Shown: positions 18,131 to 27,874, numbered from the stretch's first letter. The stretch: DNA of 64,000 nucleotides from Methylocystaceae bacterium (GCA_013373205.1 JABXIG010000003.1:310001-374000), one strand, 5' to 3'. The notes: generated by a model from the letters alone, not told the origin. Numbers and translations: made by a program.

Positions 18131-19390
18131 ATGAGACGTGTTGTCGTTACTGGCCTGGGCATGGTGTCACCGTTGGCAAATGGTGTGAAACCGACCTGGG
18201 AAAAACTTTTAAATGCCGAATCCGGTATTAATGCTATCGAATCTTTCGATGTTTCCGACATTCCTGCCAAAATCGCAGGCCAAGTGCCCTTGGGTGTAGG
18301 CGAAGGGTTGTTTAACTCTGACGACTACGTCACGCCGAAAGAGCGCCGTCGCATGGATGATTTTATCGTCTACGGTCTGGCTGCTGCGATCGAAGCGGTA
18401 GAAGATTCCGGCTGTCAGTCTGATGACGAAGAAACATTATGCCGAACAGGTGTGATGATCGGTTCCGGCATTGGCGGTCTGCCTGAAATTTCCAAAGGGG
18501 CAGTGACGGTTGAAACCAATAGTGTTCGCCGTTTGTCACCTTTCTTTATTCCGGCAAGCTTGATCAACCTTGTGTCTGGTCATGTATCCATTAAATACGG
18601 CTTTAAAGGCCCGAACCACGCGGTTGTGACAGCCTGTGCAACAGGGGCGCATGCCATTGGGGATGCGGCGCGTATTATTGCTTTGGATGATGCAGACGTG
18701 ATGGTTGCAGGTGGAGCGGAAGCGGCATGCTGCCGTCTTGGTATGGCGGGTTTTGCCCAAGCCAAAGCCCTGTCCACATCTTATAACGATGACCCGACAG
18801 CCGGTTCACGCCCATGGGATGAAGGCCGTGATGGCTTTGTCATGGGTGAAGGTGCTGGTGTTGTTGTTTTGGAAGAATATGAACACGCCAAAGCCCGTGG
18901 TGCAAAAATCTATGGCGAAGTTATTGGCTATGGTATGTCTGGTGATGCCTATCACATTACGGCACCTGCTTCTGATGGCAACGGTGGTTTCCGTGCGATG
19001 CAAGCATCAATCAAACGTGCAGGCATCAATGTTGAAGACATCGACTATATCAACGCACATGGAACATCTACACCTTTGGGTGACGAGATCGAACATGGTG
19101 CGGTGAAGCGACTGTTGGGTGCACATTACAAAAAACCGACGATGTCTTCTACCAAATCGGCTATAGGTCACCTGTTGGGTGCTGCTGGTGCGGTTGAAGC
19201 CATTTTCTCTTTGCTATCAATCCAGAACAATGTTGTTCCACCGACCTTGAACCTGAACAACCCGTCAGAGGGATGTGACATGGATCTGGCACCGCTGCAA
19301 GCCAAAGAACGTGAAGTCAATGTCGCGCTTTCCAACTCTTTCGGGTTTGGCGGGACGAACGCATCTTTGGTCTTTAAAGCAATCGACTAA
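18131..19390 (+). CDS. fabF: 3-oxoacyl-ACP synthase II
   Basis: This 419-residue condensing enzyme begins MRRVVVTGLGMVSPLANG. The Cys nucleophile is in VTACATGAHAIGDA near residue 168; the two catalytic His lie in NAHGTSTPLGD and SAIGHLLGAAG. It elongates acyl-ACP with malonyl-ACP. It follows acpP by 109 bp and precedes mltG by 9 bp. Confidence 0.97.
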   Translation: MRRVVVTGLGMVSPLANGVKPTWEKLLNAESGINAIESFDVSDIPAKIAGQVPLGVGEGLFNSDDYVTPKERRRMDDFIVYGLAAAIEAVEDSGCQSDDEETLCRTGVMIGSGIGGLPEISKGAVTVETNSVRRLSPFFIPASLINLVSGHVSIKYGFKGPNHAVVTACATGAHAIGDAARIIALDDADVMVAGGAEAACCRLGMAGFAQAKALSTSYNDDPTAGSRPWDEGRDGFVMGEGAGVVVLEEYEHAKARGAKIYGEVIGYGMSGDAYHITAPASDGNGGFRAMQASIKRAGINVEDIDYINAHGTSTPLGDEIEHGAVKRLLGAHYKKPTMSSTKSAIGHLLGAAGAVEAIFSLLSIQNNVVPPTLNLNNPSEGCDMDLAPLQAKEREVNVALSNSFGFGGTNASLVFKAID

Positions 19391-19399
19391 GGGTGTTGT

Positions 19400-20437
19400 A
19401 TGTCTGAAGCGGATCAAACGCAGAAGAAAAAAACACAAAAAGCCAAGCCGAAATCTTCTTTCAGGAAGGTTTCGGCTTTTCTTGTGGCCTTTGTGGTCAT
19501 TGCCGTTTTTGCCGCTAGCGGTTTTTCGTTCTGGCTGGCAAAAAGCTTTACCCGTTCGTGGGTGTTGCAGGAAGACAAAGTCGTTGTCATCCCACAAGGC
19601 AGCGGCGTGGCAAGAATTGCGAATATCTTGCATGAAGAAGGCGTGATTGATAATCCGCTGGCCTTTCGTATTGTGTTGCGATTTAACAAGCTGGATAAAA
19701 ACCTGAAAGCCGGGGAATATCTTTTTCCGGCCAAAGTCACTCCGAAAAAAGTCGCCCGCATTCTGGAGGAAGGTAAAACGGTTTTATACCGCTTAACATT
19801 CCCGGAAGGGCTAACGTCTGTTGAAATTATTGATCTGTTAAATGCACAGGACGGGCTCGAAGGTCAGGTCCTGACCATCCCTGAAGAAGGCACCTTACTG
19901 CCGGAAACCTACACCTATGCCCGCGGGATGAAACGCAGTCAGATCGTCACCCAAATGCAGCAACATATGCGCGATGCACTGGATGACCTGTGGGAAAAAC
20001 GTGCCAGCGATTTACCGTTAAAAAACAAACAAGAAGCCTTGATCTTGGCATCCATTGTAGAAAAAGAAACCGCGATCAGTTCAGAACGTGGCATGGTCGC
20101 AGGTGTCTTTGTCAATCGGCTGAATAAGCGCATGCGGCTACAGACAGACCCGACGGTGGTTTATGGTATTACGTTGGGTGAAAAAGAATTGGGCCGTCCT
20201 TTGTCAAAAAAAGATCTAAAGACCCCAACTGATTATAATACTTACACAAACTACGGTCTGCCCCCCGGTCCAATCTGTAACCCGGGTCGCGCGTCTATCG
20301 AAGCGGTGATGAACCCCACCCAAACAAAAGCACTTTATTTTGTCGCGGACGGTTCAGGTGGTCATGCTTTTGCCAATAGTTTGAAAGAACATAACCGCAA
20401 TGTCGCAAACTGGCGCAGGATCGAACGCTCACAATAA
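19400..20437 (+). CDS. mltG: Endolytic murein transglycosylase MltG
   Basis: This 345-residue protein has a Lys-rich cytoplasmic N-terminus, one membrane helix (about 25-48) and a periplasmic YceG domain. The catalytic Glu is in LASIVEKETA near residue 215, followed by RLQTDPTVVYG and the C-terminal YTNYGLPPGPICNPG. The enzyme cleaves nascent glycan strands. It lies 9 bp after fabF, a common arrangement in proteobacteria. Confidence 0.95.
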   Translation: MSEADQTQKKKTQKAKPKSSFRKVSAFLVAFVVIAVFAASGFSFWLAKSFTRSWVLQEDKVVVIPQGSGVARIANILHEEGVIDNPLAFRIVLRFNKLDKNLKAGEYLFPAKVTPKKVARILEEGKTVLYRLTFPEGLTSVEIIDLLNAQDGLEGQVLTIPEEGTLLPETYTYARGMKRSQIVTQMQQHMRDALDDLWEKRASDLPLKNKQEALILASIVEKETAISSERGMVAGVFVNRLNKRMRLQTDPTVVYGITLGEKELGRPLSKKDLKTPTDYNTYTNYGLPPGPICNPGRASIEAVMNPTQTKALYFVADGSGGHAFANSLKEHNRNVANWRRIERSQ

Positions 20438-20543
20438 GAACATGCCAATGACGTAAGTCCCCTTCTCCCTCACGCCCTTGTGATTGGTGTGTGAAGGCTG
20501 ATCTCGCTACATTTTGGGAAAGTTTTTTCAAAATGAGGCCGCC

Positions 20544-21926
20544 ATGTCGCAAGATTTATTGATTGTTTTGACCTTGACCCTTGGGGTGGTCAGTTTTCTT
20601 CTTTCACCGCGTGTCAAAACGCTGGATGGTTTTTTTAAAGGTGTGGATGGTTTTGGTCATGCCCCCGGTTTATGGACCCTGACCTTATCGCAAGTCACCA
20701 CCTGGATTTTTGCGCGTTCGCTGATGAATGCCGCGATTTTGGGCTTTTATTACGGGATTGCCGGGACACTGGCCTATGCAGCTTATTACCTTAGTTTTCT
20801 GACAGGTGGTGTGATCGTAGATCGCATCCGGTTTGGACTGGGATATGACAGTATTCAGGTCTTTTTAGAAGATCGTTATGGTCGGGCAGGGACGCTCAGT
20901 TACAATATTCTGGTCGGTGTTCGGCTGTTAAGCGAGGTCTTTGCCAACCTGTTAGTTATTGGAATTATTTTCGGGGTAGCTGGCAGCACGGGCTATACCC
21001 TGTCCATCATTGCGTTGGCTGTGTTGACCTTATGTTATTCCATGATGGGCGGTTTGCGGGCTTCCCTTCGAACGGATGTGTTTCAAACTATTTTGCTCGT
21101 GGTGGCCTTGATGGTACTGGCGGGATCTATGTTTGCCCAGACGGCTTTTGACTGGTCGGCTATTATGGTCAGTAGCCCTGATCTGGATAGTCCGGGCTGG
21201 ATTTTATTGCTGGTGGCTGCTCTTCAGGTCTGGAGCTATCCCATGCATGATCCGGTGATGATGGATCGTGGTTTTCTTTCAGATCGAAAAATAACACGTA
21301 AAAGTTTTCATTATGCTTGCCTGATTTCTGTAACAGCGATTTTGTTGTTTGGTTTGCTGGGTGTGTTTGCCGGATTAAATAAAGAAGCTGGCGAGGCCAT
21401 GGTCGCCACCTTGACCCGTCTGTTGGGGGAACCGATCATGATGGTCTTTAATCTGGCCTTGGTGGTTTCAGCCGTTTCGACGCTGGATTCAACCTATTCC
21501 AGTGCTGCCAAGCTGGTGGTGGATCAAATGGGGGTAATGCAACGTTCTGTGCGCAATGGCCGCATTGTGATGACGTTGTTTCTGCTGGGCGGCTTGTTCT
21601 TTCTGTTCTTGGGACAAAAGGATTTATTTGCCGCCGTGGCGGTAAGCGGCACGGCTTCCATGTTCTTAACGCCCGTCATTTTCTTTAATATTCTGGGGCG
21701 TGTCGAGACAGCACGCTGGGCCTATCTGGTTAGCTTTTTTGCGGCCTTGGCCGGGGCAGCGCTTTATATGATGGAAACAGGTGGCTATCTTTCCGTGATG
21801 ACACCGCTGTTGGGGCTGGAACATAAATATGCCAAACTTTTGGTGATATGTGTCTCGGTCCTTGGTGTTGGGATGGGCAGTTTTGCCCTTGGCGTATTTG
21901 GAAAAGTTAAAGAAAGTCATTCATGA
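20544..21926 (+). CDS. Sodium:solute symporter family transporter
   Basis: This 460-residue protein has 12-13 hydrophobic segments and resembles the SSS family; motifs include LLSPRVKTLDGFF near the N-terminus and a Ser/Thr-rich VSAVSTLDSTYSSAAKL near residue 335, the region forming the second sodium site in this family. The start at 20544 is preferred for its GAGG ribosome-binding site, although the frame opens at 20514. Substrate unknown. It overlaps the phosphoesterase gene by four bases. Confidence 0.75.
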   Translation: MSQDLLIVLTLTLGVVSFLLSPRVKTLDGFFKGVDGFGHAPGLWTLTLSQVTTWIFARSLMNAAILGFYYGIAGTLAYAAYYLSFLTGGVIVDRIRFGLGYDSIQVFLEDRYGRAGTLSYNILVGVRLLSEVFANLLVIGIIFGVAGSTGYTLSIIALAVLTLCYSMMGGLRASLRTDVFQTILLVVALMVLAGSMFAQTAFDWSAIMVSSPDLDSPGWILLLVAALQVWSYPMHDPVMMDRGFLSDRKITRKSFHYACLISVTAILLFGLLGVFAGLNKEAGEAMVATLTRLLGEPIMMVFNLALVVSAVSTLDSTYSSAAKLVVDQMGVMQRSVRNGRIVMTLFLLGGLFFLFLGQKDLFAAVAVSGTASMFLTPVIFFNILGRVETARWAYLVSFFAALAGAALYMMETGGYLSVMTPLLGLEHKYAKLLVICVSVLGVGMGSFALGVFGKVKESHS

Positions 21927-22750
21927 AACGCAGACTAAATGGCCCGTTGTTGGTTTTTGGCGGGCCTTATTCGAACCTTGAAGCCTTAAAAGCTATGCGC
22001 GAGATCGCGGACATGCGCGGCCTCACACCGGAACAATGTCTCTGTACCGGGGATGTGGTCGCCTATTGTGCTGATGCAAAAGCATGCGTCGATGAAATTC
22101 GTAACTGGGGTGTCCCTGTGGTCATGGGCAACTGCGAAGAGTCACTAGCGGAAGGGGCGAGTGATTGCGGCTGTGGTTTTGAAGAAGGCACAGCTTGTGA
22201 TCTTTTATCCAAACAATGGTTTGACTATGCAAGCCAGCAGATTACCCAAGACGACCGTAATTGGATGGCCGGATTACCTAGACAGATCGATTATAGCTAT
22301 GCGCCTTTTCGCTTGAAAGCCATTCATGGTGGTGTGGATGAAATTAACCGGTTTGTCTTTGCCAGCCAGAAAATGATCATCAGCGAAGAACTTCTGAAAG
22401 CCGATGTTGATATCGTTCTGGCAGGACATTGCGGGTTGCCGTTTTATCAAAAAGTTGGGGATCAACATTGGATCAATGCAGGCGTTATCGGCATGCCTGC
22501 CAATGATGCACAACCGCGCAGTTGGTATTGTCTGATTGAACCGGATGAAAATGGTCTGGATGTAAGCTTTCATCAACTGGCCTATAATCATGAGCGTTCG
22601 GCTGAAAAAATGCGACAGGCAGAACTTGGAGAAGGATATGCGACAGCACTGGAAACAGGCTTGTGGCCCAATTTGGATGTGTTGCCTGAATTGGAAAAGA
22701 AACGAACCGGTCAGGCTTTGTCTTTTAATCGGTTCAGGATCAATCCGTAA
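21923..22750 (+). CDS. Calcineurin-like metallophosphoesterase
   Basis: This 275-residue protein has the metallophosphoesterase signatures GDVVAYCAD near residue 47, VMGNCEE near 70 (the usual GNH reads GNC), IHGGVDE and AGHCGLPF. It belongs near the bacterial YfcE/ApaH-like group. The Cys in place of the GNH histidine is visible, and two further Cys (CGCG) follow. Its start overlaps the symporter stop (ATGA), so both are probably co-regulated. Its 3' end overlaps the convergent CULT gene by 40 bp. Substrate unknown. Confidence 0.75.
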   Translation: MKRRLNGPLLVFGGPYSNLEALKAMREIADMRGLTPEQCLCTGDVVAYCADAKACVDEIRNWGVPVVMGNCEESLAEGASDCGCGFEEGTACDLLSKQWFDYASQQITQDDRNWMAGLPRQIDYSYAPFRLKAIHGGVDEINRFVFASQKMIISEELLKADVDIVLAGHCGLPFYQKVGDQHWINAGVIGMPANDAQPRSWYCLIEPDENGLDVSFHQLAYNHERSAEKMRQAELGEGYATALETGLWPNLDVLPELEKKRTGQALSFNRFRINP

Positions 22751-23079
22751 AAAGCTGGAATGGATCTGTCTGCGGTATAAAGCCACCCCAGCTGTTTGCC
22801 GCATCCCTCGCATAAGGCAAGGCGCCAGCGATAACCAGGAAACCATGTGAAATCGGCACTGGGTTGACCTGTTGCCCAACAGCCCGGTGCATCCCGGAAA
22901 CAACCAATATGAAAAACGAGTCCGGCCGGGTTAAAGACCGTATGTTCATGTCCGTCCTTGATACTGATCTGCCAGTCCTTTGCCGTGATCCAGTGGGAGC
23001 AAGCCGCACAGAACAGTTTTTCTTTCCCGAGCTTGAGCAGGTCTTTGGGGGCATGTTTTTGTTGTGCATCAAAGGGCAT
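22711..23079 (-). CDS. Single-domain bacterial cereblon-type (CULT) protein
   Basis: This 122-residue protein is almost exactly one CULT domain, the fold of the thalidomide-binding part of human cereblon. It resembles the characterised Magnetospirillum gryphiswaldense protein MsCI4. Zinc ligands are C24-x2-C27 and C90-x2-C93. The aromatic cage is present as W79 (TWF), W85 (YRW), W99 (LGW) and Y101. Related segments include HEHTVFNPAGLVFHI. The cellular role of bacterial CULT proteins is unknown. It starts 3 bp after an SDR gene on the same strand, and its end overlaps the convergent phosphoesterase gene. Family identity is confident from motif spacing; no search was run. Confidence 0.85.
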   Translation of the reverse strand: MPFDAQQKHAPKDLLKLGKEKLFCAACSHWITAKDWQISIKDGHEHTVFNPAGLVFHIGCFRDAPGCWATGQPSADFTWFPGYRWRLALCEGCGKQLGWLYTADRSIPAFYGLILNRLKDKA

Positions 23080-23082
23080 GGA

Positions 23083-23835
23083 TTATTCCTTCGACGGCAT
23101 ATATTTTGATATAAATTCGACAAGACCTAACGGTAACAGGGAAAACAGCCTGACACTGAATGCCATGGGGAAGGGAAAGGCGATGATTGCTTTATTTTTA
23201 AATAGGCCGCGTCTGATGATCTTGGCTGCTTTTTGACCTTTCATCAAGAAGGGCATTTTAAAGTTGTTCTTGTCTGTGATGCGGCTTTCCACAAAACCGG
23301 GGCAAATGACATTCACCTTTAATCCTGTGTCCTGATAACGCATGCGCAAAGCTTCCCCATAAGCTTTGACGGCGACTTTGCTGGCGCTATAGGCGGGGGA
23401 GCTCGCAAGACCGCGAAATCCAGCCAGCGAACTCATCAGCGCGATCTGGCCACGACCACGGTTTATCATGACCGGGATAAGGGGTAGGATCGTGTTGAGT
23501 GTGCCCGCCAGATTAACGGCAAAAATATCACGTGTGCTTTCTTCCCAATTTTCAATGCCACTGGACCCGCCTGAAATTCCGGCATTCGCAATCACCAGAT
23601 CAAGCGGGGCTGCCTCGTCTATTTCAAGTAGCCATTTGGTCATGGCGGCACGGTCCATCACATCAATGATGCGTTCTTCCACGATAGCCCCTTTGGCGCG
23701 GCATGCGTCGCCAACCTGTTTTAAACGCACATCATTGCGCCCTGTCAGGAAGAGGTGATGTTCCGGTTCGGCATATTCAAGTGCAAGAGCCTCTCCAATG
23801 CCGCTGGAAGCCCCGGTGATCAAGATATGTTTCAT
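23083..23835 (-). CDS. Short-chain dehydrogenase/reductase
   Basis: This 250-residue SDR has TGASSGIGEALA at the N-terminus, NAGISGG near 85 and the catalytic YSASKVAV near 150. The start MKHILITG at 23835 is chosen over an in-frame TTG two codons upstream. The C-terminus is hydrophobic and basic. Substrate is unknown. It is probably co-transcribed with the CULT gene downstream and is divergent from yicC. Confidence 0.85.
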   Translation of the reverse strand: MKHILITGASSGIGEALALEYAEPEHHLFLTGRNDVRLKQVGDACRAKGAIVEERIIDVMDRAAMTKWLLEIDEAAPLDLVIANAGISGGSSGIENWEESTRDIFAVNLAGTLNTILPLIPVMINRGRGQIALMSSLAGFRGLASSPAYSASKVAVKAYGEALRMRYQDTGLKVNVICPGFVESRITDKNNFKMPFLMKGQKAAKIIRRGLFKNKAIIAFPFPMAFSVRLFSLLPLGLVEFISKYMPSKE

Positions 23836-23900
23836 AGACAACAGCTTAACAAGAAAGGTATAAGCAAAGTCAAATCTTATCTGAATTTATGGAGATGGAT

Positions 23901-24791
23901 ATGTCGATCCATTCAATGACAGGCTTTGCCCGTTCAAGTGCGCAACATGGCAATTATAATTGGACATGGGAAATCCGCAGCGTTAATGGCAAAGGCTTGG
24001 ATGTGCGCATGCGCCTGCCCTCTGGTTTTGATGCGCTGGACCTGCCAACGCGTACCGCAATAGGAAAACGCTTCAAACGGGGCAATATGTCAGTCGGCCT
24101 GAATATTTCTCGCAATCAGGAACAAGCGGGATATCGCGTCAACCATGATCTGTTGAAACAGCTTGTCACCATGATGCAGGATGTGAAAGACGATCTGCCA
24201 AATGTATCGGCCCCTTCGCTGGATGGGTTGATGGGCCTGCGCGGCGTGATCGAACCGGTGGAAGAAGAAGAAAGCGAAGCAATGCGCGAAGAAATCCACG
24301 CCAAGATTTTGGAAAGTCTGGATGAAGCCTTAAGTGATCTGGCTGAAAACCGCGCATCTGAAGGGGCACGTATGGAAACTGTTCTCGCAGGCCATATTGA
24401 TGAGATTGAAAGCTTATGTGCCAAGGCCGAGGCTTGTGCCAGTGCTCAACCAGCCGCGATCAAGGCCCGGCTTGTACGCCAGTTAAAAGACGTTATGGAT
24501 GATCTGCCAGAACTGGACCATGAACGTATTTCACAAGAAGCTGCGATCATTATGACCAAGGCAGATGTGCGCGAAGAACTGGATCGCCTGCGCGCCCATA
24601 TAGAAGGAGCGCGCGACCTTTTGTCCAAGGGAAGCCCGTGTGGTCGCAAGTTGGATTTTCTCTGTCAGGAATTCAACCGCGAAGCCAATACCCTTTGTTC
24701 CAAAGCCCAAGACGTAGACTTAACCCGTATCGGTTTGGATTTCAAAGCGGTGATCGACCAATTTAGAGAGCAGGTACAGAACATTGAATAA
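23901..24791 (+). CDS. yicC: YicC-family endoribonuclease
   Basis: This 296-residue protein begins MSIHSMTGFARSSA, the family signature, and has the C-terminal segment GRKLDFLCQEFNREANTL. YicC proteins are endoribonucleases implicated in RNA turnover. The start at 23901 has GGAG five to six bases upstream; the frame also opens at 23889. The last codons overlap the gmk start. Confidence 0.92.
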   Translation: MSIHSMTGFARSSAQHGNYNWTWEIRSVNGKGLDVRMRLPSGFDALDLPTRTAIGKRFKRGNMSVGLNISRNQEQAGYRVNHDLLKQLVTMMQDVKDDLPNVSAPSLDGLMGLRGVIEPVEEEESEAMREEIHAKILESLDEALSDLAENRASEGARMETVLAGHIDEIESLCAKAEACASAQPAAIKARLVRQLKDVMDDLPELDHERISQEAAIIMTKADVREELDRLRAHIEGARDLLSKGSPCGRKLDFLCQEFNREANTLCSKAQDVDLTRIGLDFKAVIDQFREQVQNIE

Positions 24792-25416
24792 TATTGATGA
24801 CAATATTCAACGCCGTGGCCTTTTGCTGGTTTTAACAGCGCCAAGTGGTTGCGGGAAAAGTACGATTACGCGCAAGATCATGGGCGATGACAACTCTATT
24901 GTTGTGTCGGTTTCTGCCACAACGCGCGATGCGCGGCCCGGTGAAGTCGATGGCGAAGATTATTTCTTCATGTCTACGGAAGAATTCCGTCACAAGGTGA
25001 GTGCAGGTGATTTTCTGGAATGGGCTGAAGTATTTGGCCGTCATTATGGTACCCCGAAAGCCCCAGTGGAAGCTGCGCTGGTTTCGGGCAAGGATGTGTT
25101 TTTTGATATTGATTGGCAAGGCGCAGAACAATTGCGCAGAAACGCCCCGGACGATCTGGTGTGGATTTGTATTTTACCGCCAACCATTCAATCCCTAGAA
25201 GATCGTTTGCGCGCGCGCGGCCAAGACAGTGATGAAGTGATTGCCCGTCGTATGTTGGAAGCCGAAAGCGAAGCCAGTCATTGGCGTGATGCAGATTATG
25301 TGGTGGTTAATGATGATCTGGACAAAGCGATCCATCAGGTTCGTTCCATCCTTCAGGCCGAACGCATCAAACGTATCCGCCGTACTGGTCTGGAAGAGTT
25401 TGTGAAGAATATGTAA
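24784..25416 (+). CDS. gmk: Guanylate kinase, TTG start
   Basis: This 210-residue kinase phosphorylates GMP to GDP. The P-loop is APSGCGKST near residue 19; VSATTRDARPGEVDGEDYFF follows (here GMP-binding), and GTPKAPVE lies further on. No ATG precedes the P-loop, so TTG at 24784, overlapping the end of yicC, is the likely start. yicC-gmk is a conserved pair. Confidence 0.95.
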   Translation: MNNIDDNIQRRGLLLVLTAPSGCGKSTITRKIMGDDNSIVVSVSATTRDARPGEVDGEDYFFMSTEEFRHKVSAGDFLEWAEVFGRHYGTPKAPVEAALVSGKDVFFDIDWQGAEQLRRNAPDDLVWICILPPTIQSLEDRLRARGQDSDEVIARRMLEAESEASHWRDADYVVVNDDLDKAIHQVRSILQAERIKRIRRTGLEEFVKNM

Positions 25417-25425
25417 TAGAGACAA

Positions 25426-25460
25426 GAAAGGCTCCTGCTTTCACAAGAGCCTTTCTTTCT
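25426..25460 (+). terminator. Intrinsic terminator after gmk
   Basis: GAAAGGCTC (25426-25434) and GAGCCTTTC (25447-25455) form a perfect 9-bp stem with a 12-base loop, followed by TTTCTT. It ends the yicC-gmk unit and lies just before the convergent PCuAC gene. Confidence 0.85.
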
Positions 25461-25479
25461 TCGCAAAATAAGACAAAGC

Positions 25480-25968
25480 TTATTCCATTTTCATTTTACC
25501 ATGACCCTGGCCCTGGCCATGGTTCATTTTCTTCATTTTGCCCATGGCGCCGGGGGATTTGATGTCAACGGTTACGTTGATTTCACCGGCTTTTTCAAAC
25601 ACCAATGTGAGAGGGAAGGATTTACCTTCCTCAAGCGGGGCGTTTAGTCCCATAAACATGACATGGTAGCTGCCAGGCTCAAGCATCGTCATGCCTTTTG
25701 CTGCCATGATATGATCAACTTGACGCATTTTCATGATACCGTTTTCATGAATATGTGTATGAAGTTCAACTTTTTTGGAAACGTCGGCTTTTGCTGCGAT
25801 CAGTTTGTCAGCTTCCCCTGAGTTTTTGATGGTCATGAAAGCAGCACCCGCACGGGCCATTCCGGCAGAAGCACGTGCCCAGACATCTTCAACAACAAGA
25901 TCACCAGCAAAGGATGGTGTGGCAAGGCCAACGACCATCGCACAGCAGAGAACTAAACGTTTAAACAT
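25480..25968 (-). CDS. Periplasmic copper chaperone, PCuAC family
   Basis: This 162-residue exported protein begins MFKRLVLCCAMVVGLATPS with a signal ending at SFAG. The PCuAC domain has the copper motif ELHTHIHENGIMKMRQV (H-x-n-M-x-M pattern) and later MLEPGSYHVMFMGL, with the usual H(M)x10Mx21HxM-type spacing. The C-terminal 25 residues are Met-, His- and Lys-rich and could bind more metal. Homologues deliver Cu(I) to cytochrome oxidase. The start at 25968 follows GGAG. Confidence 0.9.
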   Translation of the reverse strand: MFKRLVLCCAMVVGLATPSFAGDLVVEDVWARASAGMARAGAAFMTIKNSGEADKLIAAKADVSKKVELHTHIHENGIMKMRQVDHIMAAKGMTMLEPGSYHVMFMGLNAPLEEGKSFPLTLVFEKAGEINVTVDIKSPGAMGKMKKMNHGQGQGHGKMKME

Positions 25969-26044
25969 GGATAACTCCAATATATATAGACTATAAGAAG
26001 GCCACCTCTTATGTGCGCTATTAGGTCATGTTCTAAATGGCTTG

Positions 26045-27871
26045 TCAATTAATAGGCACCGCGATCGGACGGGTTTGTCCGTTTGATTTAAAGATGGCTT
26101 TTGATCCGTTAAATTGCAGCGCACTGCGTCGCCCATAATGGGAAAGCGGGCGCATCAGGGCTTTTAAGCTTTCTGCATCCACGACTGAAATCACCATATA
26201 GGGTGCCCCACTATGCGTTTTACCTGCCCAGACTTGTGCCGATGCGCCCATGTCGCCTAGGTTATGGGGGGGCAGGCGTGATGTATGAAGGTATTGAGCA
26301 ACATCGTCAGCCAGTCCGATCATAATGAAAGGCCGATTTTCACTATCATCGCTTAAACCTGTAAGGCCGCCTTCGACCAATCTATTGGCAAGAGGGAGAG
26401 CCGTGTCTTTTAAACTGGGGCTTAGAAGGACAAGCCCGACATCTTGCGACAACATGACATCTCGTAAAATCGGCGGGGCTTCGTTGGGGCCCAATTTGCG
26501 AAACAGGTTAAAGTCCGGGTCAAGACTGACAGCATTGGGGCGGTCTTTCACCCAAAAGGTCGATTGCGACATGGCGTTTGAAAGTTGCGCCTGATGATAG
26601 TGGAGCCCTTTAGCAGTTCCAACGGATAAGGGAAGATGTGTTTTGAAGGTAGGTGTGTTTTGAACCACACGGGTTGTCACCGCCCAGCCTTTGCCCTGTT
26701 GATGACGTGCCTGTGCAGAAAAATTTTTAAAGCCGGGGGCCCCTGTTCCATTTACCCATTGTTGGAAGAAGTCGTTTAAATCAGTTTGGCTGACCTGTTC
26801 AAAGCTGTCCTGAATATTTATCCAGCCCGCCATCTTGAAAGCATGGTTTTGCCAGAAATGGCGTAAGGCTTTAAAGAATATACCATCACCGATTTTTTGG
26901 CGTAACATATGAAAGATAAAGGCAGATTTGTTGTAGCCGATGACCTGACTAGCCTGGCCGTGTTTGGCCTTGAAACGGCTGACAGGTTGGTCCTGACCGT
27001 CAGGTAGGGCCGCATAATCGCGCAGCCAGGAAAGCCGCATGTCACGTGCTTTTTCCGCTGATTTTTGTTCGGCTGTCATATAATCGGCCATATAGGTGGT
27101 CAGGCCTTCTGCCCAGTTTCCGGTCTGGTAATCTGGAAAAACGCCATTTCCCCAGTAATTATGTAAAATTTCATGGCCTAAAGAGCTGTCCTGAATAAAG
27201 GGGAGCGCCAGCACCCGTGCCCCCATGTAGGTCAATCCGGCGAAACCATATCCGGCAGGAATCGGACTTGCAACGATATGAAATCCGGCAAAAGGATAGG
27301 GGCCGATTTGTTTTTCAAAGCGGGTGATATATTGGGCTGTGCGTTTTAAATAGCGATCACTCAGGCTTTCCATTCCTTCATAGAAATAGCTGCGCAGGCG
27401 GATGTTGCCGCTGATTAGTTCACTGATTTGATAAGGTCCGCTAAAAAGTGGCATACCTTCAGTTGGGCGCTCCATCGTGAAGCGCGCCTGATAGGATTGA
27501 TCTGTGTGATGTTCTTCAGTGATTTTGCCGGGCAGAATAGTGGGCAGCCCTGAAGTGACCTTAACGTTATAAGTGATCAAATCTGTTGTTTGGGGATGCC
27601 ATCCAACCGGGAGGTAAAGGTTTTCCTTTCCCTTAAAAGGCCCCGCGCGCCATGTGTCCGCTTTGTCAATCGCGCCCAAATCAAAATGGTAGTCGAAATT
27701 TTTGGCTTCTTGCTGAGTGCGCGGGGCAACGGCAGGCTTGTCAGATTTTCCCCTGACAATAATCTGACGTTTTTCAAGGTCGATGCGCACATCCAGGTCA
27801 AAATGCGTTACGGCCTGTGCAGGTAGGCTGCACAGGATTGTGGCAAAAAGGACAAGTAAAAAACGTTTCAT
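26045..27871 (-). CDS. Exported M1 (gluzincin) peptidase-like protein
   Basis: This 608-residue protein has a signal peptide ending near AQA. The zinc motif is intact: HEILH followed after 18 residues by the Glu of NWAEGLTTY, as in M1 aminopeptidases. The M1 exopeptidase GAMEN motif is not obvious; GYGFAGLTYMG occupies its place. It therefore may be a divergent M1 peptidase. The C-terminal third is of unclear family. It follows the ChaN-PDZ gene after 3 bp. Confidence 0.75.
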   Translation of the reverse strand: MKRFLLVLFATILCSLPAQAVTHFDLDVRIDLEKRQIIVRGKSDKPAVAPRTQQEAKNFDYHFDLGAIDKADTWRAGPFKGKENLYLPVGWHPQTTDLITYNVKVTSGLPTILPGKITEEHHTDQSYQARFTMERPTEGMPLFSGPYQISELISGNIRLRSYFYEGMESLSDRYLKRTAQYITRFEKQIGPYPFAGFHIVASPIPAGYGFAGLTYMGARVLALPFIQDSSLGHEILHNYWGNGVFPDYQTGNWAEGLTTYMADYMTAEQKSAEKARDMRLSWLRDYAALPDGQDQPVSRFKAKHGQASQVIGYNKSAFIFHMLRQKIGDGIFFKALRHFWQNHAFKMAGWINIQDSFEQVSQTDLNDFFQQWVNGTGAPGFKNFSAQARHQQGKGWAVTTRVVQNTPTFKTHLPLSVGTAKGLHYHQAQLSNAMSQSTFWVKDRPNAVSLDPDFNLFRKLGPNEAPPILRDVMLSQDVGLVLLSPSLKDTALPLANRLVEGGLTGLSDDSENRPFIMIGLADDVAQYLHTSRLPPHNLGDMGASAQVWAGKTHSGAPYMVISVVDAESLKALMRPLSHYGRRSALQFNGSKAIFKSNGQTRPIAVPIN

Positions 27872-27874
27872 CAA

